64,000 bases of DNA from Serilophus lunatus (Eukaryota; Chordata; Aves; Passeriformes; Eurylaimidae): NCBI GenBank assembly GCA_013399895.1, contig VXBA01001271.1:194567-258566 (forward strand). Direction: 5' to 3'. Every line of letters starts with the position of its first letter. Position 1 is the first letter of the stretch. Made by a program: the position numbers and the translations under genes. Under the pieces are notes generated by a model, which saw only the letters and a list, made by a program, of their open reading frames with translations, did not search any database and was not told where the DNA came from. Of this stretch, positions 13,190-26,600 are shown one piece after another.

Positions 13190-16100
13190 CAAATGAGACA
13201 GGGAACAGATATTTGCTCTTTGAATTAGTTTAAATTTGGTTAAAACTTGAGAATTTCTATGAAACTTTTGGTTCAAACAGACCATAATTTTCCATTAAAA
13301 ATCCACCTTATAAAAAAACAATTCTGAATGAGTTCCTACTCCAGTGCCATCAGAGAGGAAATAAAAATGTACTGTAACTGGAAGCAGTCTCTAGTAGTTC
13401 AAGCACTGCAAAAAACATCTCTTACTGAGTTGTACTTCAGGTCTATATTCCCTTTGGGCTGCTTGCTTATAGTGGTATCAGGGTGATAGCACTGCATTGG
13501 TACAAAAAACCACTCTGCCTAAAAGCGACACAGTATGCTAGGAGTAAATTGATTTAATTATAAATGTTGCTCTTCTAGGAACGCAGAATAAGTTTTACTG
13601 TAAGTTACGTGTAGCTGTAGTTGCATGCTACACCTTTAAGAAGTTAAAGTCTTAAGGGAGGACAGAGCTAATTTTATAATTATTTTTTTGTTGTTCTTTC
13701 AGCTAAATTGCTCTATCTTGTTACGATGTCTATATTAGTGTTTGTCTCACTGTCATTAGATGCTTAATGGGATCTAAGGAAGACTATTGTAGACAACTGA
13801 AGTGAATTGCAAGATTTAACATCAGTCCTTGACTTGGCAGGGAAAGATGAATCAATCCATCACTTTTTGTTTAAAATAATACACTAGGTCTTGGTTGAAA
13901 ATATTACCAATATAACCAAATGGCACAGTTGATGGATCCTTTGTTTGGCAAAGGCCTCTTTCTTGATTAAAGCTGTCAAGCATAGATATAAAAGGATATC
14001 TGAAATATTGTACCTAGTAGATATTCTGATGAACTGTGTTCCTCAAAGGCCCAAATCCTAACCTTTTCTGTAAGAACTGTGGCTCCTTAGAAGGGTTGAC
14101 TGGTTTTAGGGTAGATTTTAAGATGCCTACTCCTAGCACACTGATGTCAGACAGAGAGAGGGAATGAACCAGATAAAGCCAAATAGAAATGTAGGTATTA
14201 AGCAGTAGAATTATCTTAACTTTTATATAAATTGGCTGATAGGACAGCTATGCATTACTGTTTTCTGCATGTTGAGTTTTCCTGATAAAAGAATGGTTTA
14301 GACCAAGAGTTTACAGTTATTTTTATGTGGGTAAATAAGGGGCTTGAAAACCAATGTCAAGACTACATCTTGGTCCTCTCAAAGGCTAAGCTCTAGGACC
14401 TGATAATAAAAAAATACATAAGAATTGTCTGTCCTAAATTCAGTTCAGTCTCTGAATGTCACCACTAGTTTAGTTAATTACAGGGAAAACAGTGATAAAA
14501 TCTTGATGAATTAATCAAATTGTTTGGTAAATGCAATTACTGTTCTGCAATACGGGAGGTCTCATCATGAAGGAGACCTGTTAGGCTGCAAGAGCAAAAT
14601 AAACAAATGGTGTATATTCCAGGAGTCCTGCAAATAGCACAGCTATTTGATGTTCACCTACTAAATAATCATTGGGGAAAAAAACTTAGAAAGCATTGAT
14701 TTATCTGTAAGCAAGAGTACTACCCAGAATTTTATTTATCTCAGGAATGCTTTAGTCAATCCTGATTCAGTCAAATCCAAGAAAACACACTTTTGCTCTC
14801 CCATCAATGTAATTTAGTGAATAAGATGTTTCCCATAATATCAATTGAATTAGATATGTATGAGCCTCCAGTAAAGCCTTTGAAGGAAGGAAATTAATGT
14901 TCTTGTTCTTGAAATGATATCCTCCTATTGTCATGAGGTATTAGTGACGCTGCTATTTTTCTTTTCCTGGCAATGAAGTTCTGTAGGCATTGCTCATGTC
15001 CAGTCATTTGTCAGTATCTGTTAGGGCACTATAACTTACATTCACCACCTTGAAATGCTCTAATCATTGTGTGGGATTCCTGTGGCAGAATCCTGACAGT
15101 GGTCACTCATTCAGTTTAGGATGGGGTTTGCTGTGGGACATGTGGGAAGTGGGTCAGTGAAGCAGTTGTTGCAGTAGACCCCTGCTCACCCCTCTGATCA
15201 GTGGGAATACTTGAGCTAGTTGTGCTGGATTTCAGGCAATTTTGAGAAGCTCCCTTCCTTTACCAGTATGTATGATTTTGCCTTGAACATAGTGAGAATA
15301 CGCAATTGATGTGCTTTATTGACTTTCTTTCAGGCTCCTGTGGAGTCCGCTGCTAAGTATTGATCTTTCTTATTAGATGATCTGAATTGTAGCTGAAGAA
15401 ATCCAGAATCTGTGTATTAAGACTTTTTTCCAAGTCTTCTCTCGTTTATAAAGGTAGTGCCTAGGACTGTGAGAAGAATTATGAGGCGAATTACTTCAGA
15501 GTGTAAATCTTAATTTTTGAAATTTCAGATTAATTTTGAATTGCTCTTTGATTATGAACAAATGCATTTTCGATTACCAGTGGGAAATACCCTTAATGCA
15601 GTCCAGACAAGAACATGTGTGTGAACAACTAAGCCAAATCTCTTTAAATTATCTCATTATTGAAACATGGTTGAAATGGTTATTTGCTATGTAATGTCTT
15701 TGTTTAAATTGGCCTCAGTTACCATATACTGAGGTCAAGTGTGTTGTCTCACTGAAACAGGAGCTGTTAAGGCCAGAAACTGCATTTGTGTTGAGCTACT
15801 ATGTAATTCACTGTGGATGCCGCTGGCATGCAAGAAACAATAATAATTAGTGTTTCCTGGATCTGAACTTTTCCTTTTTGACAATCTTTCTGTGCTAATA
15901 TAGCAGTATTTAATAATTACAGTCAATTGTGGGTCTTAACTAAATGCTAGTAAGCACTTCTTACTGTGGTAGTGAAATGGAAATAGCTACCTGAGGGTTT
16001 AAGTGCAGTTTATAGGCTCCTGAATAAACTTAAAACTGTCTTTATTTATTTCTGAGATTAAAATTGGAAAAGACCATAGGAAATGTGTGGCAGATGTTTT

Positions 16101-16593
16101 GTTTTTGAGGATCTTGCTTTTGTTGCAGATTTGCAGTTAATAATGTTTGTAAAATTGCATGTTCAAATGCAGGGATATTTTTTGCAGTTTGTGGATTGCG
16201 TGTGCAAATTCAAAGTTTATGGAAGCATACTAAATAAAAGTATATCAGCAATAATTTCAGCATATAAATAATCCCTTGTAGATACCTTCAGTTTAATTGC
16301 ATGCACAGTTTAAAAATCTTCATTTGAAAGCAAGCATCTTAGTATTCAGTTTATAATGTCAAAATTTGTTGAGACATACAATAGTTTTATGATAATTAGC
16401 AATGGGAAAACCATAGAAGTCTTGAAGTTTGAATTAGATAAGTAACGGAAATATGGTTGTTTATCCATCCTACACAAACCTCTTGATTTTTCTTGAAAAA
16501 TTATTGATTCTTCAGGGTAGTTCAAATTGTTTTTATTTTTCTACTTTCCTTATTCCAGTGGTAGCTACAGAGTTGGAATAGTTCTGTGTCTTT

Positions 16594-16617
16594 GACTTAT
16601 TACTAAAGTAATAAGTC
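16594..16617. repeat. Perfect 10-bp inverted repeat with a 4-nt loop
   Basis: GACTTATTAC, then TAAA, then its exact reverse complement GTAATAAGTC. It lies about 420 bp upstream of the EPM2A exon. A perfect short hairpin like this can occur by chance in AT-rich DNA, and no function is inferred. Confidence 0.85.
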
Positions 16618-17037
16618 TGGATCATGTGACTCCTTTAGGTCTCTTTTGTGTGTGTGTGTGTATGGAAATTGCAGGAATCTCCAGAGTTTTCTAATTCTAA
16701 TCTGATGTTACTAAGCTTCTACTGCAAGCTTAATGAGGTATGCCTTGATGACTTGTGCTACTAACTATGCTCTGAATTTTTTTCTTAGATCATCTGGCTG
16801 TTTGTGGTAGGTTAGGAACTTGATCCCCTGCTTCAAACATTACCAAATCAACTGTAATGAAATAAGAAGTTGTAATGAAACAAGAAGTTGCTTACTGCAG
16901 GACATGAAAAGGCTGTACTTAGCAGTGTTTGTGTGATAATGTTAAGCAGGTTTGGAACTAGAGCACCGCTGAACTTGGCAGTTACTACCTTAATATATTT
17001 TAATTAATCTCACTGTAGTATTTTTTCTTAATGCTAG

Positions 17038-17279
17038 GATTCTGCCAAACATCTGGCTGGGAAGTTGTCCTCGGCAAGTGGAGCATGTGACCATCAAGCT
17101 GAAGCATGAGCTGGGTGTCACGGCTGTGATGAACTTCCAGACAGAATGGGACATTGTTCAGAATTCCTGGGGATGCAACCGCTACCCAGAACCCATGAGC
17201 CCTGAAATCCTCATGAAACTGTATAAAGAGGAAGGTCTTGCCTATGTCTGGCTGCCAACTGCAGACATGAGCACTGAAG
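17038..17279 (+). CDS. EPM2A: EPM2A (laforin) penultimate coding exon, start of phosphatase domain
   Basis: Laforin is a dual-specificity phosphatase that binds glycogen through an N-terminal carbohydrate-binding module and removes phosphate from glycogen; its loss causes Lafora disease in mammals. This exon encodes 80 complete codons starting ILPNIWLGSCPRQVEHVTIK, continuing through AVMNFQTEWDIVQN and CNRYPEP, and ending WLPTADMSTE. These match the vertebrate laforin phosphatase domain closely. The exon begins with the last base of a split codon (Arg in laforin) after a TAG acceptor at 17035-17037. It ends with the first base of a split Gly codon before a GTAATG donor at 17280. The Asp in ADMSTEG is the expected general-acid residue (D235 in human). 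The preceding residue is Ala where I recall Pro in human. The reading frame is open with no sign of decay. Confidence 0.97.
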
Positions 17280-18674
17280 GTAATGCTCAGGTTACACTTG
17301 CAGTAAATTAAGTTAATCGTGAGTTACTGATCTGTCATTTTTGTGACAGTTTGGTTGTTTGGGGTTTTTTTCTGTGTAAATTTTGCATTAGCTAGCACAT
17401 AAGTTATAATTTCTTTGTGTGCTGTCTTTAACAAATTATTCATATTTTCTTGTAGTCAGAGAGGCCATCTAAAGTACTTTGTGTCGGGCAGAATTATGTG
17501 TATTTGAGTTTAAAGCCATCTGACATAAATAACTGCTAGACTGTTTTTACTTTCAGCTTGAATTCAGCCCATATAATGAAAATACATTGTGTAGGTGGAA
17601 GACTGCAAGCTTGCACAGCAGGACAGCTTGCCACCCTTCCTGATTACAAGCGGAGAGACAGAGCTGTGTGTCTCTCTCTGCTGTTCCTTTCCACAACAAA
17701 GACTTTTTCTTTAACTGTAGTATCCCAATCTGATCAATCTCTATAGAGACATTTATATAGTAATTTGTAATTAATTTAGAATGCTCATAGCACCTGAGAT
17801 ACAACATAAATTACTAGTATTTTTAAGTCCTTTGTTGGAATGCTCAGTTCAAAATCTTGTTTCCAACCATTAGGTTAGGAAGTAAGCATGTTTTCAAGTG
17901 AACAACCTACCAGTAGATCTACTGAGCATTTTCAAAACAGTGAAATACCATTGCCTAAAATAGAGAACTGTCATACCAGTAACAGGACATCAGGGCAGGT
18001 GGGAGTCCTTAGAACAAGGATTTGAAAGGACTTACTGTCAGTGCTCATCTGTGCCATGAGAAAACATTGAGCTCTGCTGTTTGCAGCTTCAGTTCCTGGA
18101 ATAGCAGGGAGAAAGGTGTCAGGAAATGTGGTATATTCATCCATTTGGGACTGAGAAAGGCTATTCTCTGTTGTTTAACCATATGCTTAGTAGAAAATGA
18201 AACTATAAGAGTATTAAGTTGTACAGAAAAATGTTCTTCCGCTCTCCCTCTCTCTTACTGACTTGATGGGCTTCATTGCAGTAGTTTGGAAAGCAGCAGT
18301 ACACAGGTACCTTCACAAACCTCTGGTACTAAAAGTCATTTCACTTTTGGCTTGCTAACTTTAATGCTGTGTAAGATGTGCTGATCTATGCAATTTCCCT
18401 AAGTTCCTTTGAAAATTAATATGTCACACATATCTGATGTTAATCAGAACACGTACTTAGAGAAGACTTGGGTCTTGGGGCATTTTACAGTTTTGTATGA
18501 TTGGATTCTATGTTACAAGAAAAAACCAAGTTAGCATAGAAGATCATTAGACAAAAAGAAAGAAAAACCCTCAAATACATCAGCTGTGCCAGTAGTAATC
18601 ATAATTCTTCAGGATCTACAGACAAAATCTCAGCCATCTCTTTCTCCAATGAAATGCCTTGTTTTTTATCTTAG
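17280..18674 (+). other. EPM2A: Intron between the last two EPM2A coding exons
   Basis: Intron of 1,395 bp with a GTAATG donor and a TTTTTTATCTTAG acceptor. The codon phase matches across the junction: G at the end of the upstream exon and GA at the start of the downstream one give Gly. No repeat element or alternative exon with a recognisable product was seen inside. Confidence 0.93.
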
Positions 18675-18955
18675 GAAGAATACAGATGTTGCCACAAGCT
18701 GTCTGCCTCTTGCATGGGCTACTGCAGAATGGACACACTGTCTATGTTCATTGCAATGCTGGTGTTGGCAGGTCTACAGCTGCTGTCTGTGGCTGGCTGA
18801 AGTACGTGATGGGGTGGAGCCTGCGGAAAGTGCAGTATTTTTTGGCTTCCCGGAGACCAGCTGTTTACATAGATGAGGAAGCTCTGAATCGTGCTGAAGA
18901 TGATTTCTACCAGAAATTTGGGCATCTTCGTTCTACATACCAAATACAAGAGTAG
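18675..18955 (+). CDS. EPM2A: EPM2A (laforin) last coding exon, catalytic loop and C-terminus
   Basis: After the split Gly codon this exon encodes 92 residues and a TAG stop at 18953-18955. It begins RIQMLPQAVCLL and contains VYVHCNAGVGRSTAAVCGW, which includes the protein tyrosine phosphatase signature HCxxGxxRS. The Cys of HCNAG is the catalytic nucleophile (C266 in human) and the following Arg binds phosphate (R272). Next come YVMGWSLRKVQYFL and RPAVYIDEEAL, both typical of laforin. The protein ends FGHLRSTYQIQE. As I recall it, the human protein ends VCSL, with a Cys (C329) implicated in dimerisation, and no such Cys is present in this tail. The exon is intact and the gene is probably functional. 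The first half of the protein lies outside the window. Confidence 0.98.
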
Positions 18956-19978
18956 AAACACAGAAGAGGAAAAGGAAGGTGAAGAGGAATCCTTACATTT
19001 GTACCTCAAGGACATAGAAATTGTGATTCAGGCACCCACCTCACCTCTTCAGATTATAAGCTTGTCATAAAAGTTACAAGAATTTTGTTTTAAAAGTGCC
19101 TTTGAGTGTTTTTATTTGCTTTTTTTAAGCTAATATGATTAATGTTTTCAACCCTTTTGGTGCAAGTATGAAACCTAGAAACTATGCAAAGCAATACTAA
19201 GATTTTCTTTTAACTACTTGCCCACAGAAACTGAGATTTTAGGGTACATGCTAAAGAAGATGTGAGGTGAAATAGAAGTGACAATATTTCTATGATAAGA
19301 AAGCAAAGGCATTCTTGAAAAAGATGGTACAAAGGTTTACTGCACTGAAGTTCAGGTTAGGATGGAGCAGATCATTGTCAAAGCTGCTCAGTTATTTTAG
19401 GTGGAGTGTAGATTGTTGCAGTGTTTTGTATTAATTTTGTAGACAAGTTGTTTTAATGAGAAAGACCAGAAGGAAAGCAATTTTTCAACTCAGTTTCTTA
19501 AACAAAAAGCTAATGTCTAATGCAGTGAACTAAAATTTACTCTCTTTGTCTATCTAGTTAATGTTAAATATTACCAACTACATCTGTATTCTTTTATGGC
19601 ATTGGGGTTATGCTAGGATGTGGCACAAAGAGAGGAAACAGCTCCACCTACTGCAGGCTCGCTCTGTTGTGGAAAGGATCACTATTTATTACCTTATCCT
19701 AGGCTGTGAATTCTCTGAGTTGAAGCTCTTCTGGTCCATGCAGTGCTGTACAGTGGGCTCCCTAGGTGCCAAGTCAGTCTAAGCACTGGGGTAAGATAGG
19801 ACCTATAGGAATTGTGTGATAAGCCTCTATGCATGATTTGACACCACAGCTTCTGAGCTGTTGACCTAGATTAGTATCTTCACTATAGCAAAAGCCTTTC
19901 CTTGTGCAAGCAGTGTGTGTATGTTCATGGATGTTAGGTTTAGCTGACTGAAGCTAATGCTGGGCTACCTGTGGGGTA

Positions 19979-19984
19979 AATAAA
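19979..19984 (+). promoter_or_regulatory. EPM2A: Candidate proximal poly(A) signal AATAAA
   Basis: Canonical hexamer about 1.0 kb after the EPM2A stop codon. The downstream sequence is A- and G-rich rather than GT-rich, so it is the weaker of the two candidates. Confidence 0.4.
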
Positions 19985-20586
19985 GTGAATACATTTCTTG
20001 GAAGGAAAAAAGAGCAACTCTGAGGGGGTTTCTCAGGAGCTTAGCTTCAGTAGGCTAATGTTGGCTTTGTGGATGATCCCTAATACTTCCCAGTACTGCT
20101 TGGTCCCTTAGCTAAACTAAGCAGTGGCACCAACAGCTTCTAGCCCTGCTCGGTTAAAACCAATTTGCTGTAGGTTGAGTTCAAGAGAGAAGAGAGAAAG
20201 TATTTTGCTAAGGAAGAGAGGATTAAAGATGCATAAACATTAAGAAGCATAATTTCTGTAGGTTTATTCCTCAGTGAAATCTCATTTTTTCCATCCAACT
20301 TGTTCCTTTGAAGATGCAGTCAGTGCCAGAGTAATTTAGCTGATATATATTGATTTTCTGAATACTCAATGTAGCAGCTATTACATTTGAACTGTTTATG
20401 GAGAATGCCCAAAATCATAAAAGGCATTTTATTTATCCTATATTTCAATCATCTTCAAAAGGAAAAACATTTATTTAAGTTACTCTACATGTGTGGTTTT
20501 GATCATTACTTTGTTTCTGATTTTTTGAAATACTGCTGCCTGTTTAGAAACATGAGAATGGAATGGATGAGAAAAGTTCTCTATTA

Positions 20587-20592
20587 AATAAA
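20587..20592 (+). promoter_or_regulatory. EPM2A: Candidate distal poly(A) signal AATAAA
   Basis: Canonical hexamer about 1.6 kb after the stop codon, followed by a T/GT-rich element starting about 25 bases later. It is the best candidate for the main 3' end of EPM2A. Confidence 0.5.
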
Positions 20593-20610
20593 GGCATAAT
20601 GACAATTCCA

Positions 20611-23600
20611 GTAGCCCATTTTGTCGTATGTCTTTGTCTCTCAATTTCATGAGTAGCAAAAAAGGTTCGTGATTGATACTTCTACATAGAAAAGGGACCA
20701 GCCTCCTTAATGGTCACAGCGATGTCTTGTTTGCTGTGTTGTGTCAGTTTTGGTGGGAAATCCCTAAAGCCAGCACAGCAAAGGTGTGTGGGTGATATGG
20801 CACCTCTGGTAGTTCCAAAGACAAAAAAAGCTGTTTCTCCTCCTAGCCCCATGCAGAGAGCAGAGCAAGTGTGTTAGTGATGCTTTCTGGATGTTGGGCT
20901 CATGTGCAAATGTGCAGAGCTATGGGCTGCCAGCCCAGGAGTTACTTCATTTTTACTGAGTTTAAAGCAAAAATGGTGAACATTTTCTACCACATGCCTC
21001 TCAAAATCAAGCACTGAGAGGAGGAGAATGGTATAAGTAGAGAGTACAACTTGCTTAAGTTTTACATTTCTGTTGAGATATATTTGAAACCCCAAGTTTG
21101 TAATGTGTTTCCAGACATCCTTGGCCTGGAAACATTAGACCTTTCCATTAGAAAGTTGGGAGAAGTACTTGTGGATTTGTTTCTTGTTTCACAGCTAACT
21201 GGGACTGAACAGTGCATAACATGGCACAAACAAGTAAGTATATGACTAAGTACAGCCACTCTGTATTGGCTGTTTCTTAACTGTGATTTTGTTGGCAGTG
21301 GAAACAGACTGATGATTCATTTGTAGGTCAGGCATTCAAATAATATAGGAGTCACAGTTTCAAGGAAGCCCCAGAAGAGGGCTGCTAATTTGTTATTTCA
21401 GCAAGGGGTTGTTGATTCATTGCTTATTGTCACTTCAGTTTGCTTGTCTGATGAACTGCTTGGGGGCACATATCATATACAGATTGCATTAGCTGATGAA
21501 CTGCATGAAAGCAACTTGCCAACATCATGTTAACAAAGAATGAAAAGAGATCCCAGAGGGATCTTGAGGGCTTGCAGTCCCTTTGTACCTACTTGTAGCA
21601 CCCATTTTTCCTCATTACTACCATCCTGCCTTCCTCATTGAAAGCCACTCTGTTGAACAACATTCATTCAAGGCTTTTCTGTGGAATACAACTAGGAACT
21701 TCAGTGCTAAGGGGAACAATGCAAGAGACTAAAGCAATAGAAAAAGCAATCATATAAAAATATACAACTTCCCCTAATGTAAAGTTACAGCACGAATTTG
21801 TTTCTAGAGGTTATCTATTAGAATTCAAATTTTTAATATGTTCTTATGCTGATTGGATCATTAGCTCTTTCCACAATCAAACCACTTGATGTAAGTTGGA
21901 TGAAACGGTGAAGACAGGCTGTTGTTTATATTCTTGTATATTTCCATTCTACTTTAGTGATAAAGTGCTACAAAATTTAGAGAAGAACAGCTCCCATAGA
22001 AGGAATTAGAAACAGAGAGATAATAGTGGTTTTTTTGGAGTGGGCGCAAGAAGCCAAACTAATACACAGACAATAATGGGAACCAGGTAGAAATATTTTG
22101 ATAACTCATTATCAGAGTCACTAATTATTGGGGTAATTAGTTATTGGTGAAATTAATTATTGGTGCCATTACTTGTGTATCAGTGATGGATGAGACTGTA
22201 CACACAGAAGTCGATTTGGGGATTACCTCCTGTACCCTGTTCCACGTCCCCTTTTATTATACTCTTTGTAAAACAGCACCTGCTGTTGCCATTCAGCTGA
22301 TTAGGATTCTCACAACTTCTGCTTTTTGTCCTAATCAGCCAGACAGCTGGTACAGCCAAGTTAACTTGTTCCCACAGCTCATCACTGAAGAACATCTATT
22401 GGGGAAAATAGTTTTCTGATGCTATGAGCATCAGTATTCTCTGCCCTGTTACAGTCCCATTTTACCTCCATAAAGAAGGAAGTAGAATTGCTGAGTGAAA
22501 TGGGAACATTTATAACTCCAGGTACTTAGAGTGTCTCAATGCAATTATTAGGCTAAAAAATAGTATATATTCTTTTCAAGGGCTATGTACATGAAGAAGC
22601 TAAGCAATTCTATCTCTTACAAGTAGCTTTGTAACAAGCAAAGCCCCTTGAGATTTGAGTGGTATAGTTTTGGGAATATTTTTCCTTTTGGCATCAGAAA
22701 AGGACTAATGATAATCTTTTGTATGACATTTTTAGGTAGGTAATGGAACATGGTGAAAGAGGACTGCTTGGTCTGGTGTGACTCTTGGATACCTTTCCTT
22801 TCTCTCTTGCCTTTACTTGCTGTTTCCTGCTTAGAACTTAGGTCCCTTTGTCACTTGCTTAGGTTGCATGTTTACAGTACAGCATCAAGCTCAGTGAAGG
22901 TCTGGCTGCAGGTTTGATACCAGGCTGTGCTCCAAAGTAGTTGGAAATCCATCTCACACCTGCCAACTGAGTTGTGTGTGCTGCACCAAACAACGTGCAA
23001 AACAGTGTCTCTGCTATGGACTGGAATTAAAATTTGAGAAGGCCAGTCAAGGAAAAAGATAGACTGTAGGTTGTGCAGGAACAGGTAATAAAATCCCTAT
23101 TTAAAGCAAGAATGTAAAGAGTTAGACTTACTCCGTTATCTATCTTGATGGCTTTTTTGAGCTCTAATTTATAAAATCCACTAACTTTACTGGTCTGTAA
23201 TTAAGAAAAAAATTTTATTTTAAGTAGCCAAAGCCATTTGCCATAAGCGTACTACCCTATTGCTTCTTTTATTCTTCATCATTAAATTGCAGTGGGATGT
23301 TTCAAACCAATGGTGAAATTATAAATAAAAATATTCTTTTATAAAATACACTGTGCAGCAGAAAACAATGAAGAAATATTTAAAAGCATAATAACTGCTG
23401 GAAAAGCATATATTTGGCAAGCAAGAGCTACCTTCTTGAAAGATGATGAACATCAGGCTGGCCTTAGCTAAAATGGAACTGGGTTAATGTAGCAAAGGAT
23501 AGGATATAGCTAAATGTCTCCAACTCTTTGTTTACATTCTCGGTGGTAAATCACCTCTGCAGTTACTTCCTTAAAAACATTCTGCTGGAAAAAAACTGTG

Positions 23601-26600
23601 TTTTATTTTCCATAGAAATATAGCTTAAAGGGAAAGAGACTGCTGTGAGAGAGCAGACTTATGAATGGGGGAAGTAGAAAGGAATTAATCCTTTTTCTGT
23701 TTCTCAGCAACAGTGACATCACTAACAGCAAGACCAAACCACATGACTTCATAATTGATATCCTTCCTAAACTAATAGAGGAAAGTAATATTTTCAAGGG
23801 CAATGACATTACCATATATTAGCATAATTACGTGGTTATGGTGTAAGCAACCAAAATAGATGTTGAAACTTCAGTTGTGCTAACAGTGAACCTATGGGGT
23901 GTTCATTCTTAATTAGACATATTTTCCTCTTGCTGTACCCTTTCACCTTAAGGTCCTTTGTTCCAGTCTTAACTGATTTACAAACAGTTTTGTGGCTAAA
24001 AATTGCCGTATTTATAAGAATGAGTAAGTATGAGAATGAGTATTTTATTAAACTTTTTTTGCATTTTAAGAATTGTCTTATGAAATAAAAACTCTTATAC
24101 CCTCTACACTAGGGATAGTAACTAACTTAGCCCAATATGATTCAATCTTTTTGTGCTTAAATGTGTTGTCATATTTGGGAGATTGAATATATAAAGATTG
24201 CAGCATAATATCTGTGATTTGATAATTACTTCAATGCTGATATTGTTAAATTTACATCAAGGAAAATAGAAGACCTGTTTATTCATAAGCTGATAAAATA
24301 TTAAGTGGTATCTCGTTCTTGATTTAGATGATGTGAGGAAAAAGCATAAAACAGCTGCCAAGAGGAAATTTATAATGCTGGGCAGGTTTCTGTGGTCTTT
24401 ACTTAATGTCATTATAATAAAATTTATTTTGTGGTAATGCAGTTTCAGCAGGGAAATAATTAATGGTCAGGCCACCATCCAAGGGTAGCAGCCGCGCTTA
24501 AGTTGGGCAGCCAGCCCAAAGTTACTCCAACAAATCAGATGCTGAAAACTAATCCAATCTTCAAAAATTCAATAAAATACATAAACACAGAGGTTAAGAA
24601 ATGGCTATAAAGATTGTATGTGGAGAAAGGCAAAAAATATAAAAGGTGTAATCCTAGCTAAAGTCAAAGGGAAAAAAATTTGTAGTGGTAAGACAAATAT
24701 CACGACTCACTTGAAAATATAATCAATGTGTTAGATAGAAGTATATTTGGCATTTAATGTTCTCTAACCAGTTAAAGGGGTACCACAAAATTGTTTCACT
24801 TAAAATGTAGTTGCCGTATTTAGCTATATAAAGAAGTGTGGAGGGGTAAGCTCTCAAGAACATAGAGCAGCTGGACACCCTCTCTTGGGCTTACTGTACT
24901 CACACTGGCTTAGCATCATCATAAGCATAAAAGTGGTGACTGGTGCCCTGTGGTTTGGCAGTCACATAAATCACCTGTATGGAGATGTGTGGTTCTGAAA
25001 TAGGATCAATAAGGCTGTGCTTCAGAAGAGGTAATGGGAAGGGCTCCACTTAAATTATACTTAAATTATAGCTCCAGATGGAAGTCTAAACAAGCACACA
25101 TCTTGGTGAGGTCTTTCTCTTCACATATGTCTTGCTGAAACAAGAAAGTCTTTTAGAAGTCTTTTACCCTGCAACACTTGTGCTTATAACCAGAGTGCCA
25201 GGATGGGAAATCGCAACTGAGTAACAGTGGTGCTGACACCAGCTAGACTCTACAGGTGAAATGTATATATACTTGAGTTATTCTGTACTTTAATGTGACA
25301 CAAAGGATGCTTAACCTCTATCCCCTGCCAGTAACTAAATGGACAACTGCTTTTTCCAGCATCTGCCCTTGCAGTGGTTGTTGGGGTGCCTGTGAGCTCT
25401 TTTTCAGACAATATTTCAGCTACTTTGGAACTCCATGTTAATATGGTCTAAATGATGATCTTAAATGTCACTGAGAGTTACTTGCCCATGTCCCCAACAT
25501 ACTTTCCTGGCACATGTGTGAGTCTTGAAGTTTGATGGCACTCACAGGCAGCACACAGTCTAGCAATAAAAAGCAGGATTCTGCTCATGCCTTCTTCCCA
25601 CCTGAGATGTCTTACTCAGCTGGAATAAGGATGCATGTCATCTTTAGTCAGACTTAGTGTAGTTTTCTTCGTGCCTTATATGGCACTTTCCATCCAAGTG
25701 CCCTCTTCGAAGAATAATGAAAGCAGTCATGTTAGGGTATTCTTAGCACCACTGAAAATCTCATTTCGCGTGTGGTTTTAGTTTTTGTTTTTTAATTAAG
25801 CTTAATTTAGGTACCTAACTATGGGTCACTAAAATAGAAAATACTGCTCTGAGTTTTTGACATCTTCCACTCTTCCTAAATGGTAAAATAAATACACTAT
25901 TTTGCAGTAATTTTCATGCAAAGGACTGCAAAATGTTTTGTAAAGAAATAACTAGATATATTAGACCACTAGAGGAAGATGCAGAAAAGAGGAGTAGGAA
26001 AATAAATGAACAGAGGAAAGAAGTAGTCTACTGAGATAAGGGAGAGCAAATGGCGAGGTGGCCTGCCTCCTTGATCTCTGATGTCACCTGAGAAGAAGCA
26101 GAGGAGAAAGTGAGGGCTAGTAACACAGACTGAGGGCAGAGAGGAGAAAAAGGCCAGGGAGAGCTATGTGAACCAAGAGTGGCTGGGAAATAGTCATGAA
26201 TTAGTGCAGAGCTCACATCTCAGGGATGTGATCTGGGGGCAGTGGAGAGACAGCCACAGTCACATTGTCACTCTTATTTCAGTGCACTTGGAAATATTCA
26301 GCAGTTAGCAGACACAAGCACAAGGACTGAAGAAATGCAGCAGTGAGGCACAAATACAAATACGGCACCCAGCAATCACCAAAAGCACACAACACCCTCA
26401 GGAACAGCAAGACTTGGCAAGATGTTTAACAAAATCTGCCAAGATCATTATTTTTGAGAGGAAAAAATTTGATTAGGTCTCTCTTGATTGCTGGGAACAT
26501 GATTTGAGTATACACTTCAGAAAATGCTGAGCTCTGCCATTTGTGTATTTCTGCTTATGGAGCTGAAATCAATAACTTAATTTTAGCTATAAACATAGGT

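Larger units (their letters stand above)
1..17037 (+). other. EPM2A: Inferred upstream intron of EPM2A
   Basis: No exon was recognised in this stretch. I looked for the preceding laforin exon, which encodes the segment between the carbohydrate-binding module and the phosphatase domain, and did not find it. The stretch ends in a good acceptor (pyrimidine-rich tract, then AG at 17036-17037) directly before a laforin exon, so it is inferred to be intronic. Apart from the repeats listed separately (CR1 at 2.2 and 8.6 kb, LTR at 9.3 kb, simple repeats) it is AT-rich sequence with only short chance reading frames. The true donor must lie upstream of the window, which would make this intron longer than 17 kb. 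Confidence 0.75.
18956..20610 (+). other. EPM2A: Probable EPM2A 3' untranslated region
   Basis: The sequence after the stop has no recognisable coding content. It contains candidate poly(A) signals at 19979-19984 and 20587-20592. The second is followed within about 30 bases by a T/GT-rich stretch (TTTTGTCGTATGTCTTTGTC), as expected for a cleavage region. A 3'UTR of about 1.6 kb would be reasonable for this gene. The end is inferred, and earlier or later sites are possible. Confidence 0.55.
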
